DNA of 64,000 bases, taken from Arcobacteraceae bacterium. Its GTDB lineage: Bacteria > Campylobacterota > Campylobacteria > Campylobacterales > Arcobacteraceae. The notes beneath the pieces are model-generated. The model ran no database searches. It had not been told where the DNA came from and was given only the letters and a program-made list of their open reading frames with translations. The position numbers and the translations under genes are program-made. The stretch's first letter is position 1, and each line of letters starts with the position of its first letter. Positions 44,256-54,072 of this stretch are shown piece by piece. The stretch is taken from NCBI GenBank assembly GCA_028687375.1, contig JAQUAG010000012.1, positions 1 to 64,000 of the forward strand, given 5' to 3'.

Positions 44256-45494
44256 TCATAGAATAACCTTTAAACTATTACGTCTGTAAAAAAATAGTGT
44301 AACTAGGAATGCTATAAACCAACCAACTATAGGAGATAATTCTTTAAATTCATCAAACATAAAGAGTATGAAAAAGATTTTTAAACTAAGCTCAATTATT
44401 TGTAAAATTGTAATTGTTTCTAATCCAAAAGTGTAATAATTAATCGCCAAGTATAGTCTTTGAATTATTGAAAAAATAATTACAAAAGCAGGAATAAAAT
44501 ACATATATTTTATCTCAGGAATATTTTCACTTCCAAGCCATATCTCTAAAATAAAACTACCAAAATAAAAATAGACCAACCCAGCTATTAAAGAAATGGC
44601 TAAAATCTTTTTTTCCAAATCATAAAATTGAATTTTTACATCTTCTTTATTTTGATTTATCTCCTTGGCAACTACAGCCTGAAATGGTTCACTCAATCTC
44701 CAACCAAGCATTATTAGTGTATTTGGTATTTTCCAGATAAGTAGATAAATTCCAGCACTTTTAGAACCATACAAATAATCTATTAATAATACGTCTAGTT
44801 GGAGTAATAATATTGTACTTACACCATTAAAAAAATATTTTTTCCCATCTTTTATGAGTACTTGATACAAAATCTTTTTTCTAAACCTTTTAAATTGATA
44901 TTTGTATTGAAAATTATTATAAAAAAATCTCAATAAAAATATCAATGTCACTACGCTACTAATAACCAAAGTTAAAAAAATCACATCAAGTGATTTTTCT
45001 TTGAAGAGGATAAAAAAAGAGATAGATAAAACCATAAATAAAAATTGTTGTACAAATCTAAAAAAAGCTATTTGATATTGTCTAAGTTCGGCTGACATTA
45101 TTTCATAGAATGGAATCATCATACAACTTAGAAGAAAAAATATGGAAAAATAAAGAAAACTTGTGAAATATTCTATTTTTAAAATATATCCATATAAAAT
45201 AAAAATTATAAATCCAAAAAACCCATATGAAAAATTTATTAAAAAAGATAAAGTTAATATCTTATTTTTTAGAAAATTGTATTTGATTAAATTTTTAGTC
45301 ATACTCGCACTCAACCAGCCAATACCTATATCAACAATTGCTTTGGTGCTATAAAGCAATCCAAAAATCCCAAGAGCTTCTAGTCCAATATACTTTAAAA
45401 TCAAAGGAAATAAAATAAATCCAGTCATAATATTACTTGCCATAGCTAAATAACTTAAGATAACATATTTTTTATGATGAGATAAGTGTATCAT
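44256..45494 (-). CDS. Wzx-type polysaccharide flippase (MOP family)
   Basis: The 412-residue membrane protein has about 12 hydrophobic helices in the MATE/MOP layout. No strict motif is visible; identification rests on topology, aromatic-rich hydrophobicity and context. It should move lipid-linked oligosaccharide across the inner membrane. The family is highly diverged, so an exact role as Wzx is inference. Confidence 0.75.
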   Translation of the reverse strand: MIHLSHHKKYVILSYLAMASNIMTGFILFPLILKYIGLEALGIFGLLYSTKAIVDIGIGWLSASMTKNLIKYNFLKNKILTLSFLINFSYGFFGFIIFILYGYILKIEYFTSFLYFSIFFLLSCMMIPFYEIMSAELRQYQIAFFRFVQQFLFMVLSISFFILFKEKSLDVIFLTLVISSVVTLIFLLRFFYNNFQYKYQFKRFRKKILYQVLIKDGKKYFFNGVSTILLLQLDVLLIDYLYGSKSAGIYLLIWKIPNTLIMLGWRLSEPFQAVVAKEINQNKEDVKIQFYDLEKKILAISLIAGLVYFYFGSFILEIWLGSENIPEIKYMYFIPAFVIIFSIIQRLYLAINYYTFGLETITILQIIELSLKIFFILFMFDEFKELSPIVGWFIAFLVTLFFYRRNSLKVIL

Positions 45495-45505
45495 TAAATT
45501 TGTAT

Positions 45506-46642
45506 TTATTGGAGAATATTTCTAAAATTCTCTTGCCAAATTTTAGGTGAGAACTTATTATTAAATTTTTCTATACTATTTAATTTCCATATTTTGTGAT
45601 TTTGAATAGCATCCATTATTGAATCTTTTAATTCACTATACAAACCATAATAGAATTCATTATGCTGTAAATATCTATTATGGAACTCCTTAATTCTTAA
45701 ATCTACACAGTTTATAATATGTTTATTATTTAATTTTATTGGTTTTAAAATAGGATGATGTAAAAGTTTACCATTAAAATTATCCTCGACTATCTCATGT
45801 GTAGCATAGGTATTTACTGTAATAATCCCCATCCCAAAAGAAAGTGCCTCAAGGAGTACTACTCCAAAAGATTCGTATAGAGAAGGAAAGATCATAACAT
45901 CCATTTTTGGATAAATTTCATTTAATAAGATATCTCTTGATTGTGGAGGTAGTATTTGTATTCGGGTATCATTGTGGTATTTAAGTTTTAATTCATTGTC
46001 TACATTTGAGATAAAAGTTAGTCTGATATTTGCATTCTTTGTATGTGTAAAAGCTTCAAGTAACTCACTTCCACCCTTACCACGACTATTTAAGCCAACA
46101 AAAATAAAATTTATTAAACCATTATCTTCATTGATTTGTTTTTTGTAATTTTCACCCATAAAAGGATAGTTTACAAAACTCTTTTTAGCCATATCTTGAC
46201 CATAAAGCTCTATACAATGGTCTTTACAAGTTTCTGATAAGTATGTTATTTTATATGCTTTGTCTAATTGTTCTTTAATCTTATGCTTATTTTTTTTGAA
46301 ATTATCTATATGATAATAGGCTGGCGTGTAAGGATTATCAAGTTCAATGATAAATGGTTTACTACTGTTTTTAGGAAACGCTCCCCACATGTAAATTAAA
46401 TCAGCTTGTGAGCTAATCTTTTTATCTACGGTTTGCTTGTTTATTAAATGTTTTGAAACTGAGTATTTCATTTTTGATATCAAAGAAGTTTTTGACTTAG
46501 TGTAAGTTTTTATGGAACTTTGCTGATTGACTCCATAGGGAAGAGAAACTTCACATACTTCATGAGCATACTTCGTTGTGTCCCACATTCTTTCTCTTGA
46601 GGTGGGTCGTATGTTAAAATAAACCCTATTTTTTGAAGACAA
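45506..46642 (-). CDS. GT4-family glycosyltransferase (TTG start)
   Basis: The 378-residue GT-B enzyme has a C-terminal donor domain with FIFVGLNSRGKGGSELLEAF, ILPPQSRD and MIFPSLYESFGVVLLEALSFGMG. The start is TTG at 46642, preceded in frame by ATT and ATC and then a stop; AAGGTAGG lies upstream. No ATG is available. The N-terminal acceptor domain begins directly with VYFNIRPTSRERMW. Sugar unknown. It is the first glycosyltransferase gene after galE. Confidence 0.8.
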   Translation of the reverse strand: MSSKNRVYFNIRPTSRERMWDTTKYAHEVCEVSLPYGVNQQSSIKTYTKSKTSLISKMKYSVSKHLINKQTVDKKISSQADLIYMWGAFPKNSSKPFIIELDNPYTPAYYHIDNFKKNKHKIKEQLDKAYKITYLSETCKDHCIELYGQDMAKKSFVNYPFMGENYKKQINEDNGLINFIFVGLNSRGKGGSELLEAFTHTKNANIRLTFISNVDNELKLKYHNDTRIQILPPQSRDILLNEIYPKMDVMIFPSLYESFGVVLLEALSFGMGIITVNTYATHEIVEDNFNGKLLHHPILKPIKLNNKHIINCVDLRIKEFHNRYLQHNEFYYGLYSELKDSIMDAIQNHKIWKLNSIEKFNNKFSPKIWQENFRNILQ

Positions 46643-46770
46643 AATGATAACCTACCTTATGATTGACTTGAATTTACTTGTTTGTTTTATGTAATATTTA
46701 TTATAACAAAAAAAATCTCTATACTAGTTTACTGAATTATGTGTTTTAGAAAATATTAATTTCTTTTTTA

Positions 46771-47805
46771 CTAGTTTGTTATTTCATCATATCCATTTGG
46801 ATTATTATTTTGCCACCTCCAACTATCTTCACACATCTCTTCAATTGATCTTTTAGCAATCCATCTAAGTACTTTTTTCGCAAAAGATGGGTTGGAGTAG
46901 CATTCTGCTATATCCCCTGCCCTTCTTTCTACTATTTTATATGGCACTTTTTTGCCACTAGCATTTTCAAATGCCTTAACAACATCTAAAACACTATAAC
47001 CAATTCCTGTTCCAATATTGGTAATAAGTGGTTGAATATTTATATTTTGTTTAGCTAAGTACTCTATCGCTTTCACATGAGCATTTGCCAAATCCATCAC
47101 ATGGATATAATCTCTAACACCAGTGCCATCTTGTGTATCATAATCTCCACCAAATACACTTAAAAACTCTCGTTTACCAACTGCTGTTTGGGCAATAAAG
47201 GGCATAAGGTTGTTTGGTATTCCATTTGGGTCTTCCCCTATTGTTCCACTTTTATGGGCACCAACTGGATTGAAATATCTTAGAATAGCAATCTTCCATT
47301 CGTTATCACTAATATGTAAATCTTTTAAAATTCTTTCAATCATATATTTACTGGTTCCATATGGATTGGTTGTGTCACCAGTAGGAAAATGTTCTTCAAT
47401 AGGAGTTGATGCTGGATCCCCATAAACTGTGGCAGATGAGCTAAAGACTATTTTTTTACAGTTAGATTTTTTCATCACTTCAAGAAGTCGTAAAGTACCA
47501 ACTACATTATTATCATAATATTCTAGTGGTTTTTCTACACTTTCACCTACTGCTTTTAGTCCAGCGAAGTGAATAACTGAATCGATACTATATTTTTCAA
47601 AAACCTCTTTTAAAGTTTTTTCATCTCTAATATCTCCTTGTTCAAAAATTATCGATTTACCAATGATTTTTTCAACACGTTTGATGGATTTGGCTGAAGA
47701 GTTTGACAAATTATCATACACCACAAACTCATACCCAGCTTCATGAAGTTCTATAAGTGTATGGGAAGCTATATATCCAGCTCCTCCAGTGATTAAAATA
47801 CTCAT
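46771..47805 (-). CDS. galE: UDP-glucose 4-epimerase
   Basis: The 344-residue epimerase interconverts UDP-glucose and UDP-galactose (or the N-acetyl forms). The NAD loop is GGAGYIAS; the active pair lies in [11 protein letters not shown] (Tyr and Lys), and SSSATVYG supplies the Ser. It begins the leftward polysaccharide cluster. About 130 bases separate it from the glycosyltransferase downstream, so an internal promoter may exist there. Confidence 0.93.
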   Translation of the reverse strand: MSILITGGAGYIASHTLIELHEAGYEFVVYDNLSNSSAKSIKRVEKIIGKSIIFEQGDIRDEKTLKEVFEKYSIDSVIHFAGLKAVGESVEKPLEYYDNNVVGTLRLLEVMKKSNCKKIVFSSSATVYGDPASTPIEEHFPTGDTTNPYGTSKYMIERILKDLHISDNEWKIAILRYFNPVGAHKSGTIGEDPNGIPNNLMPFIAQTAVGKREFLSVFGGDYDTQDGTGVRDYIHVMDLANAHVKAIEYLAKQNINIQPLITNIGTGIGYSVLDVVKAFENASGKKVPYKIVERRAGDIAECYSNPSFAKKVLRWIAKRSIEEMCEDSWRWQNNNPNGYDEITN

Positions 47806-47891
47806 TTTTTCTATTTCCTATTGTATATATAATATTTATTGTAGCTTTTTTCCAATTTATTTGGACTTATAATCTTTCTGGTATCGTGATT

Positions 47892-48911
47892 TTAACCCAT
47901 CGGGTATAAAATTTCATTATGAACTTTATCACAGGCTTTTAAAATTTCATCACTCAATACGGTATTCATAGCATCTAGTGATGGTTTTAATTGCTCTTTT
48001 GTTGTGGCTCCAATGATTGTGGAAGCTACAAAATCGAATTGTTTTGACCATGCAATTGCCAAAGTTACTGGATGGATACTAAAATCACTCGCAATTTTTA
48101 AATATTTTTGTGTTGATGCTAAAGTTCTATCATTCATAAACCTTTGTGCCATCAGCCTTTGTCTTGTGTCTTTTGACTTAATATAATCACTAAATCTTCC
48201 AACAGCATCATTTTGTTGGTTGTATTTTCCACTTAAAACTCCCCCAGCAAGTGGTGAATATGGTAAAAGTGAAATTTTCTCCCTTGAAGCCAAAACACCT
48301 AACTCATCTAAAAATCTTCTGTTGAGCAAAGAAAAATTATTTTGGATTGATTCAAATCTTGCATATTTATGAAATTCACTTGTCATCAAAGCTTTTGTAG
48401 TTCCATACGCTGTATCGTTTGAAGTTCCTATGTATCTTACTTTTCCGCTTTGAACCAATTTGTCAAAAGCTTTTAAACTTTCCTCGATAGGAACTACATT
48501 ATCAGGCCAATGCATTTGATAGAGATCTATATAATCTGTATCAAGTCTTTTTAAACTCCCCTCTACAGCTTTTGTGATATGAAAACTATCAATTGCAGTA
48601 AGCCCATGCCTTATAGGTGGAACAAACCATCCATTTGCAGCTCCTGCTACTTTTGAAGCCAGTATTATGCTATCTCTTGGTTTTGTTTTTAGCCAACGTC
48701 CTACTATCTCTTCAGTAAGTCCAGCTAGTTTTCCACTAGGTGGTACTGGATAAAGTTCGGCTGTATCATAAAAGTTTACACCTCTTTCATGAGCTTCATC
48801 CATAATAGCAAATGCCTCTTTTTCATCTAAACACTGTGTTCCAAATGTCATAGTTCCCATACAAATAGGACTTACTCGTAAACCACTTTTTCCAATATAT
48901 CTATAGTTCAT
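47892..48911 (-). CDS. Aldo/keto reductase
   Basis: The 339-residue NADPH-dependent oxidoreductase shows the AKR barrel: MGTMTFGTQCLDEKEAF, VNFYDTAELYP (active Asp and Tyr), IILASKVAG (Lys) and DLYQMHWPD (His). The C-terminal GATTKEQLKPSLDAM binds the cofactor. It resembles the YgdS/Tas subgroup. The substrate is unknown. It is separate from galE by about 85 bases, and divergent from the MFS gene. Confidence 0.9.
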   Translation of the reverse strand: MNYRYIGKSGLRVSPICMGTMTFGTQCLDEKEAFAIMDEAHERGVNFYDTAELYPVPPSGKLAGLTEEIVGRWLKTKPRDSIILASKVAGAANGWFVPPIRHGLTAIDSFHITKAVEGSLKRLDTDYIDLYQMHWPDNVVPIEESLKAFDKLVQSGKVRYIGTSNDTAYGTTKALMTSEFHKYARFESIQNNFSLLNRRFLDELGVLASREKISLLPYSPLAGGVLSGKYNQQNDAVGRFSDYIKSKDTRQRLMAQRFMNDRTLASTQKYLKIASDFSIHPVTLAIAWSKQFDFVASTIIGATTKEQLKPSLDAMNTVLSDEILKACDKVHNEILYPMG

Positions 48912-49032
48912 ATCATACCTCTTAAAATTTAGTGATTATACTTTTAAAATTTAAAATTTATCTCAAAATTTAAAATCTAAATTAATCATATATATTATTT
49001 TTATCTACTAACCTCAATAATTGATTTTTTGA

Positions 49033-49084
49033 TATAATCCCTCTTTTAAAAAAATATAGGCTAGCTTTCATAAAGAAACTAGCC
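49033..49084 (+). promoter_or_regulatory. Promoter -10 and leader hairpin before the MFS gene
   Basis: TATAAT (49033-49038) is followed by a leader with a hairpin at 49059-49084: GGCTAG and CTAGCC outer arms, TTTC/GAAA inner pairing and an ATAAA loop. No T-run follows. The start codon lies 17 bases past it. It may influence mRNA stability or translation. Confidence 0.4.
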
Positions 49085-49101
49085 ATAAAATAAGGAATTT
49101 T

Positions 49102-50430
49102 ATGTTCAAACAAGTCTTACCTCTTAGCCTTATTATCTCTATGAGATTTTTTGGCCTTTTTATTGTGCTTCCTGTTATCTCTGTATATACACTAAGTCTT
49201 CCTGGAGCTACTCCTCAAATTGTTGGGATTGTAGTTGGTGGTTATGCGATAACTCAAATGATTTTTCAAGTTCCATTTGGCGCTATGAGTGATATTCTTG
49301 GGCGAAAAGGGACAATTATCACTGGTCTTTTAATTTTTGCAATCGGGTCTATCCTTTGTGCTGTTGGAAATGATTTACTTACTCTTCTTTTAGGAAGATT
49401 TTTACAGGGTGCTGGTGCTATTGGAGCTGTTATTACAGCTATGATAAGTGATCTTGTGAAAGAGGAACAACGACCTAAAGCTATGGCTATTATGGGTGGA
49501 ATGATTGGGATAAGTTTTGCACTTGCTATGGGTGTTGGACCAGTAATTGCTGGGTTTGCAGGTGTTCAGTCACTTTTTTGGATAACGGCAGTTCTTCCAC
49601 TTATTTCAATCGTGGTACTTTTAAAATTAGTTCCAGATGCTCCAAAAGTAACTCATACTTATCATAATCATAGCAAATATGGTTTTTTACTTAAAAATGA
49701 GATTATTAAAATGAACATTACAAACTTTTTGCAAAAAGGTTTGATGACTTTTGCATTTATGATTATCCCTATTATTTTAACAAAAAGTTTCGGATGGGCA
49801 TTAACTGATTTATGGAAAGTATATGTTCCTGCACTTATCTTAGGTGTTTTATCAATGGGACCTGCTGCCATTATTGCTGAGAAAAAAGGGAAATTTAAAG
49901 AGGTTTTACTTCTTGGTATCTTCTTTTTTGGACTTTCATATTATCTAATTGGAAATGGTTCTACAGAGCTTGCTTTTATTATTGGTGTTTTGGTATTTTT
50001 TATAGGATTTAATATGCATGAACCAATTATGCAATCATTAACAGTAAAATATGCAAAAGTACATGAAAAAGGGAGAGTTCTTGGGGTATTTAACTCTTTT
50101 GGATATGCAGGAACATTTGTTGGTGGATTTGTTGGTGGGGCATATTTGCTAGAGATTAATGGAAGTTTTGCAAGTAGTTTATATGATATCTCTATGTTTA
50201 TTGTAGCTATTTCTATTGTTTGGTTTATCCTTATTTTAGCACTTCCAAATCCTACAAAAATGAGTAATACTTACTTAAATATTGAAAATTTAGATGAACA
50301 AAAATATACAGTTCTTGATACAGTAACAGGTGTTGATGAATGGTATATTAACAATACAGAAAAATTATTGATTGTAAAATACAACAATACTTTAATAGAT
50401 GAAGAAGCAATAAAAAACACTATAAAATAA
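49102..50430 (+). CDS. yajR: YajR-like MFS exporter with C-terminal ferredoxin-fold domain
   Basis: The 442-residue transporter has 12 transmembrane helices. LPLSLIISMRFFGLFIVLPVISVYTL, QVPFGAMSDILGRKG (motif A) and GRFLQGAGAIGAVITAM match YajR-type proteins. After residue about 390 there is a soluble domain of about 52 residues (YTVLDTVTGVDEWYINNT...LIVKYNNTLID) like the YAM domain of E. coli YajR. The transported compound is unknown. AAGGA precedes the ATG. The RND pump gene begins 15 bases later. Confidence 0.85.
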   Translation: MFKQVLPLSLIISMRFFGLFIVLPVISVYTLSLPGATPQIVGIVVGGYAITQMIFQVPFGAMSDILGRKGTIITGLLIFAIGSILCAVGNDLLTLLLGRFLQGAGAIGAVITAMISDLVKEEQRPKAMAIMGGMIGISFALAMGVGPVIAGFAGVQSLFWITAVLPLISIVVLLKLVPDAPKVTHTYHNHSKYGFLLKNEIIKMNITNFLQKGLMTFAFMIIPIILTKSFGWALTDLWKVYVPALILGVLSMGPAAIIAEKKGKFKEVLLLGIFFFGLSYYLIGNGSTELAFIIGVLVFFIGFNMHEPIMQSLTVKYAKVHEKGRVLGVFNSFGYAGTFVGGFVGGAYLLEINGSFASSLYDISMFIVAISIVWFILILALPNPTKMSNTYLNIENLDEQKYTVLDTVTGVDEWYINNTEKLLIVKYNNTLIDEEAIKNTIK

Positions 50431-50445
50431 CCATTAAGGGTAACA

Positions 50446-53400
50446 ATGTTTGAACGATTTTTGAGATTTTTTCTTATAAATTCTCGTATGAACTACACAC
50501 TTTTTGTGTTAGTTTTTGCAATAGGTATCTGGTCATACAACAAAATGCCCAAAGAGGTGATGCCTACTTTTGAGCTTGATCAGGTTTCTATTAGCGGAAA
50601 CTACACAGGGGCAAGTGTTGATGTTCTTAATAAAATGGCAGTTGTTGATATTGAAGATAATGTAAAATCAATCAATGGTGTAACTTCTGTCACAACCGTC
50701 ATAAGCCCTGGTAAATTCTCAATAATTTTAGAATTTCAAAAGGGACTCAATAGATATAATATTCTCAATAAAGTTAAAGATTCTGTAACACTTACTCTTC
50801 CAAACCTCCCAAAAGATATGGATGAACCAGTTGTTCAACTTATGGATAGAAGTAAAGATTTAGTTGATTTAGCACTTACGTCAGATACAAAATCAGTAGA
50901 TGATATGAAGGAGTTTGCAGATAAATTCAAAAGTAAACTCTATGGGATTGAGGGGATTAGCGAAGTTACTATTGTTGGAGATAGCGATAAGTTTTATGAG
51001 ATTATCTTGGATGATGAAAAACTTGAAGCTTATGGAATAAACAAAAGTGAACTTTTTGATAAACTTACACAGATTTCATATATTTTTCCTATTGGGCAAA
51101 TTGAGGGAGATGAAAAACATTACTATCTTTCTACAAATAATGGAGCCAAAACACAAGAAGAGTTAGCAAATACGATGTTGAAACTTCAAAATAGTACAAT
51201 TTATTTAAGAGATATTGCTCAAATAAAGAAAAAATATGAAGATGCAACAACGCTTTATTCTTATAACGGACAATATTCTCTCTCATTATCTGTAAAACAA
51301 AACGAAACAGCAAATGCGTTAGAAATATCTAAAAATATCCAAACTTTAGTAGATAAACTGCAAACAAAAGATATTAAAATAAATATTTCAAATGATAATT
51401 CAAAAAGAATCATCGATAGGCTTAATGTAGTTTCATCAAATATTATATTTAGTATTATGATGATTACTTTACTAGTGGCTCTTTTAATTAACTCTAGAAT
51501 GGCCTTTGTAATCATTATAGGTATTCCAACCTCATTTGTAATTGGTGCTTTTTATATGTATCTTTTTGGATATTCTGTCAATATTATCTCCCTTATTGGA
51601 GTTTTAATAGCTATTGGTATCATAGTTGACGATGCCATTATTGTAAGTGAAAATATCCAACAACATATAGAAGCAGGTATGGAGCCAAGGGAAGCTTCAA
51701 TTGTGGGTGCGAAAGAGATGGCTGAACCTGTATTTATAGCATCTATCACAACTATTTTTTCATTTTTGCCACTTTTAATGATAACTGGTACTATGGGTGA
51801 AGTTATGAAACTTATCCCAATTGCTCTTTCTGTTTTGGTTATTGCCTCGTTTATTGAGACCTTTGTTTTTCTCCCTATTCACGCTTCACACACCTTGTCA
51901 AGTAATAGTAAAGTTACATCTTGGGAAAGGGTAAATGTTATTTACAGTAGCATAATACACTTTTTTATGAGATGGAAAAAAACTTTTATTGTTCTTTTTA
52001 TCATCCTTGTCCCTATTGCTACATTTCTTATGATAAAAAATAGCAAATTTCAAATGTTTCCACAATATGATGTAAATAATATAAAAATTTCAATAAAAGC
52101 AAATGAAAATACAACATTAGAGGACTCTTTTGCAATTGTACGAAAAATAGAGAATGAACTCTTAAAAGAGAAAAAGAAATTTTTTATCCAAAGTATCAGT
52201 TCAACAGCGGGATATAGAAGAGATTCTGCTGGAAATACAGAGAGAAACTCTTATGTGATGTATATGACAGTTGAGCTTACAGATTTTAATGGAGATAATA
52301 TTGTAGAAAACTATATTACACCAGCTCTTAGTTTTTATGATAAAAATACAGTAAAAACAAGAACAAAAACCTCAATGCAAATATCAAAAATGCTCTCCAA
52401 ATATATTAAAAAAGAGAATTTTAAAGAGAAATTTAATCTTACAGAGATTGATGTATTAGAGAGAAAAGTGGGTCCAATTAAATCAGATATTCAAGTTGGT
52501 TTAATCTCTAATGATTTAGTATTAACAGAACAAAGTATCACCAAACTAGAAATTGCTTTAAAATCTATCCAAGGGATAACATCAATTCAAAATTCTATTA
52601 AATATGGAAATGATGAGATAAAACTTGAAGTAAATGATTATGGTAAAAGCTTGGGAGTGAGTGAAAGCTCAATTGGTTCATATCTCTCAAATCTTTATTC
52701 TATCAAAACAAAAACAACTGCTTTTGATAGTACACAAATGATAGATATAAAAATACGAAGTAAAAATAAAGATGAGATAGAAAATCTCAAAAATACACAA
52801 ATTCCCCTTAGTGATGGAAAAATGGTATATTTAAGAGATGTTTGTAACTTCAATATTAACAAATCATTGGAACAAATAGTAAAAGATGATGGGGAACAAA
52901 ACTTCTATATTTATGCTAATATTGACCCAAAAGTGATAACGGCTAGTGAGGTTTTAGAAAAATTAAATCCACTATTAGATGAAATTAAACAAAGCGGTAT
53001 TCGTGTAGTTTTAAAAGGGGAAGCTGAAAAAAATAAAGATCTAAAAAGCGATATGATTGCTGCATCTGCACTTGCCCTACTTCTTATTATGCTTTCAATG
53101 CTTTATTTGTTTAATTCTTTTAGGGAAACTTTTATCGTTATGAGTGTTATTCCATTTTCATTTTTAGGTGTTGTTTTGGGGCATCAAATTATGGGGATGA
53201 ATCTCTCTATGCCATCACTTATAGGTGGACTTGGACTTGCTGGGGTTGTCATAAATGATGGAATTATTATGATGACATATTTAAGAACAGCAAAAACAAT
53301 AGAAGATGTTTTTGTTGGAGCTACAAGAAGGTTTAGACCAATTATCCTTACAACAGTAACAACACTTGTGGGGATGCTTTCTTTAATATTGTATCCATCA

Positions 53401-53520
53401 GGTGAATCTGCAATATTCCAACCAATCGCTGTATCTTTAGCATTTGGACTTGCTTGGGGGACAGTTTTAAATCTTATTTATCTCCCTGTTATTTATACAT
53501 TTAGCAAGGGATTAAAATAA
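50446..53520 (+). CDS. RND-family efflux transporter
   Basis: The 1024-residue inner-membrane pump has the two-fold RND layout with 12 helices and two large periplasmic loops. Near the N-terminus IGIWSYNKMPKEVMPTF is typical of the HAE group; GIIVDDAIIVSENIQQHIE is helix 4 with the proton-relay Asp-Asp, and RFRPIILTTVTTLVGMLSLI closes the second half. No periplasmic adaptor or outer-membrane channel gene is adjacent. The MFS gene upstream shares the operon. Substrates are unknown. Confidence 0.93.
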   Translation: MFERFLRFFLINSRMNYTLFVLVFAIGIWSYNKMPKEVMPTFELDQVSISGNYTGASVDVLNKMAVVDIEDNVKSINGVTSVTTVISPGKFSIILEFQKGLNRYNILNKVKDSVTLTLPNLPKDMDEPVVQLMDRSKDLVDLALTSDTKSVDDMKEFADKFKSKLYGIEGISEVTIVGDSDKFYEIILDDEKLEAYGINKSELFDKLTQISYIFPIGQIEGDEKHYYLSTNNGAKTQEELANTMLKLQNSTIYLRDIAQIKKKYEDATTLYSYNGQYSLSLSVKQNETANALEISKNIQTLVDKLQTKDIKINISNDNSKRIIDRLNVVSSNIIFSIMMITLLVALLINSRMAFVIIIGIPTSFVIGAFYMYLFGYSVNIISLIGVLIAIGIIVDDAIIVSENIQQHIEAGMEPREASIVGAKEMAEPVFIASITTIFSFLPLLMITGTMGEVMKLIPIALSVLVIASFIETFVFLPIHASHTLSSNSKVTSWERVNVIYSSIIHFFMRWKKTFIVLFIILVPIATFLMIKNSKFQMFPQYDVNNIKISIKANENTTLEDSFAIVRKIENELLKEKKKFFIQSISSTAGYRRDSAGNTERNSYVMYMTVELTDFNGDNIVENYITPALSFYDKNTVKTRTKTSMQISKMLSKYIKKENFKEKFNLTEIDVLERKVGPIKSDIQVGLISNDLVLTEQSITKLEIALKSIQGITSIQNSIKYGNDEIKLEVNDYGKSLGVSESSIGSYLSNLYSIKTKTTAFDSTQMIDIKIRSKNKDEIENLKNTQIPLSDGKMVYLRDVCNFNINKSLEQIVKDDGEQNFYIYANIDPKVITASEVLEKLNPLLDEIKQSGIRVVLKGEAEKNKDLKSDMIAASALALLLIMLSMLYLFNSFRETFIVMSVIPFSFLGVVLGHQIMGMNLSMPSLIGGLGLAGVVINDGIIMMTYLRTAKTIEDVFVGATRRFRPIILTTVTTLVGMLSLILYPSGESAIFQPIAVSLAFGLAWGTVLNLIYLPVIYTFSKGLK

Positions 53521-53533
53521 CACAAAATTAAAT

Positions 53534-53555
53534 CTAGCTGGTTTTAACCTGCTAG
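53534..53555 (-). terminator. Hairpin at the end of the zinc-ribbon gene
   Basis: CTAGC-GGTT pairs with AACC-GCTAG with one internal mismatch, overlapping the stop codon of the leftward gene; read leftward it is followed by ATTTAATTTT. Terminator function is possible for either of the converging genes. Confidence 0.35.
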
Positions 53556-53921
53556 TGATAGCTCCTCTTCAACTTCCAAATCCCATAAAACACTTACACC
53601 ATATTCTTTATCAAGGATAATATATTTAAAATACTCTTTTTTATATGTGTAGCTAAAAAGTCTAGTAGCCACATTTTTACCCTCAAGCAACTTTTTAACC
53701 TCATAAGGTCCAATCCCCTTTTTACCCCACTTTAAAAGGGAATTTCCCCAGATACGAAAAGAACAAGTTGCTTCTTTTGAAAGCTCATACATCTCCCCAT
53801 CTTCTGATTTCCACGAAGCATTTGTGCAGGTATAGACTTTTGTATTTTTCCCTTTCACCAACTTCTTTTCAACTTTTATATTTCCATCTTTACAGTATGG
53901 ACATTTTCCTATTATTGACAT
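53544..53921 (-). CDS. Small zinc-ribbon protein, topoisomerase C-terminal-like
   Basis: The ATG at 53921 follows GAGGTG, and MSIIGKCPYC is the natural N-terminus; an earlier ATG lacks a site. The 125-residue protein has GKCPYCKDGNIKVEK and YTCTNASWKSEDGE...TCSFRIWG, giving four cysteines of a zinc ribbon as in the topoisomerase I tail or related repeats. The rest (from ILLKWGKKGIGPYEVKKLLEGKNVA-like helices) resembles the conserved companion region of these ribbons. Function is unknown; nucleic-acid binding is likely. Confidence 0.75.
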   Translation of the reverse strand: MSIIGKCPYCKDGNIKVEKKLVKGKNTKVYTCTNASWKSEDGEMYELSKEATCSFRIWGNSLLKWGKKGIGPYEVKKLLEGKNVATRLFSYTYKKEYFKYIILDKEYGVSVLWDLEVEEELSLAG

Positions 53922-54072
53922 AAATTTCACCTCTATTTTGTATAAATGAATCATAACTAAAAAAAATCAAAGAATAAAAAAGTATGACAAATTGCAATAT
54001 TTTTTCTTATGAAATTTGATGTTGTGTATAATTATGTTAAAGTTTAATTTTATAAAAAAGGAAATTTTTCAA

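Noticed and set aside
31091-47805. Phase-variable homopolymer tracts in the surface-polysaccharide genes, as in Campylobacter
   Set aside because: No G or C run of seven or more was found in these genes; A/T runs are common everywhere in this AT-rich DNA and are not informative.
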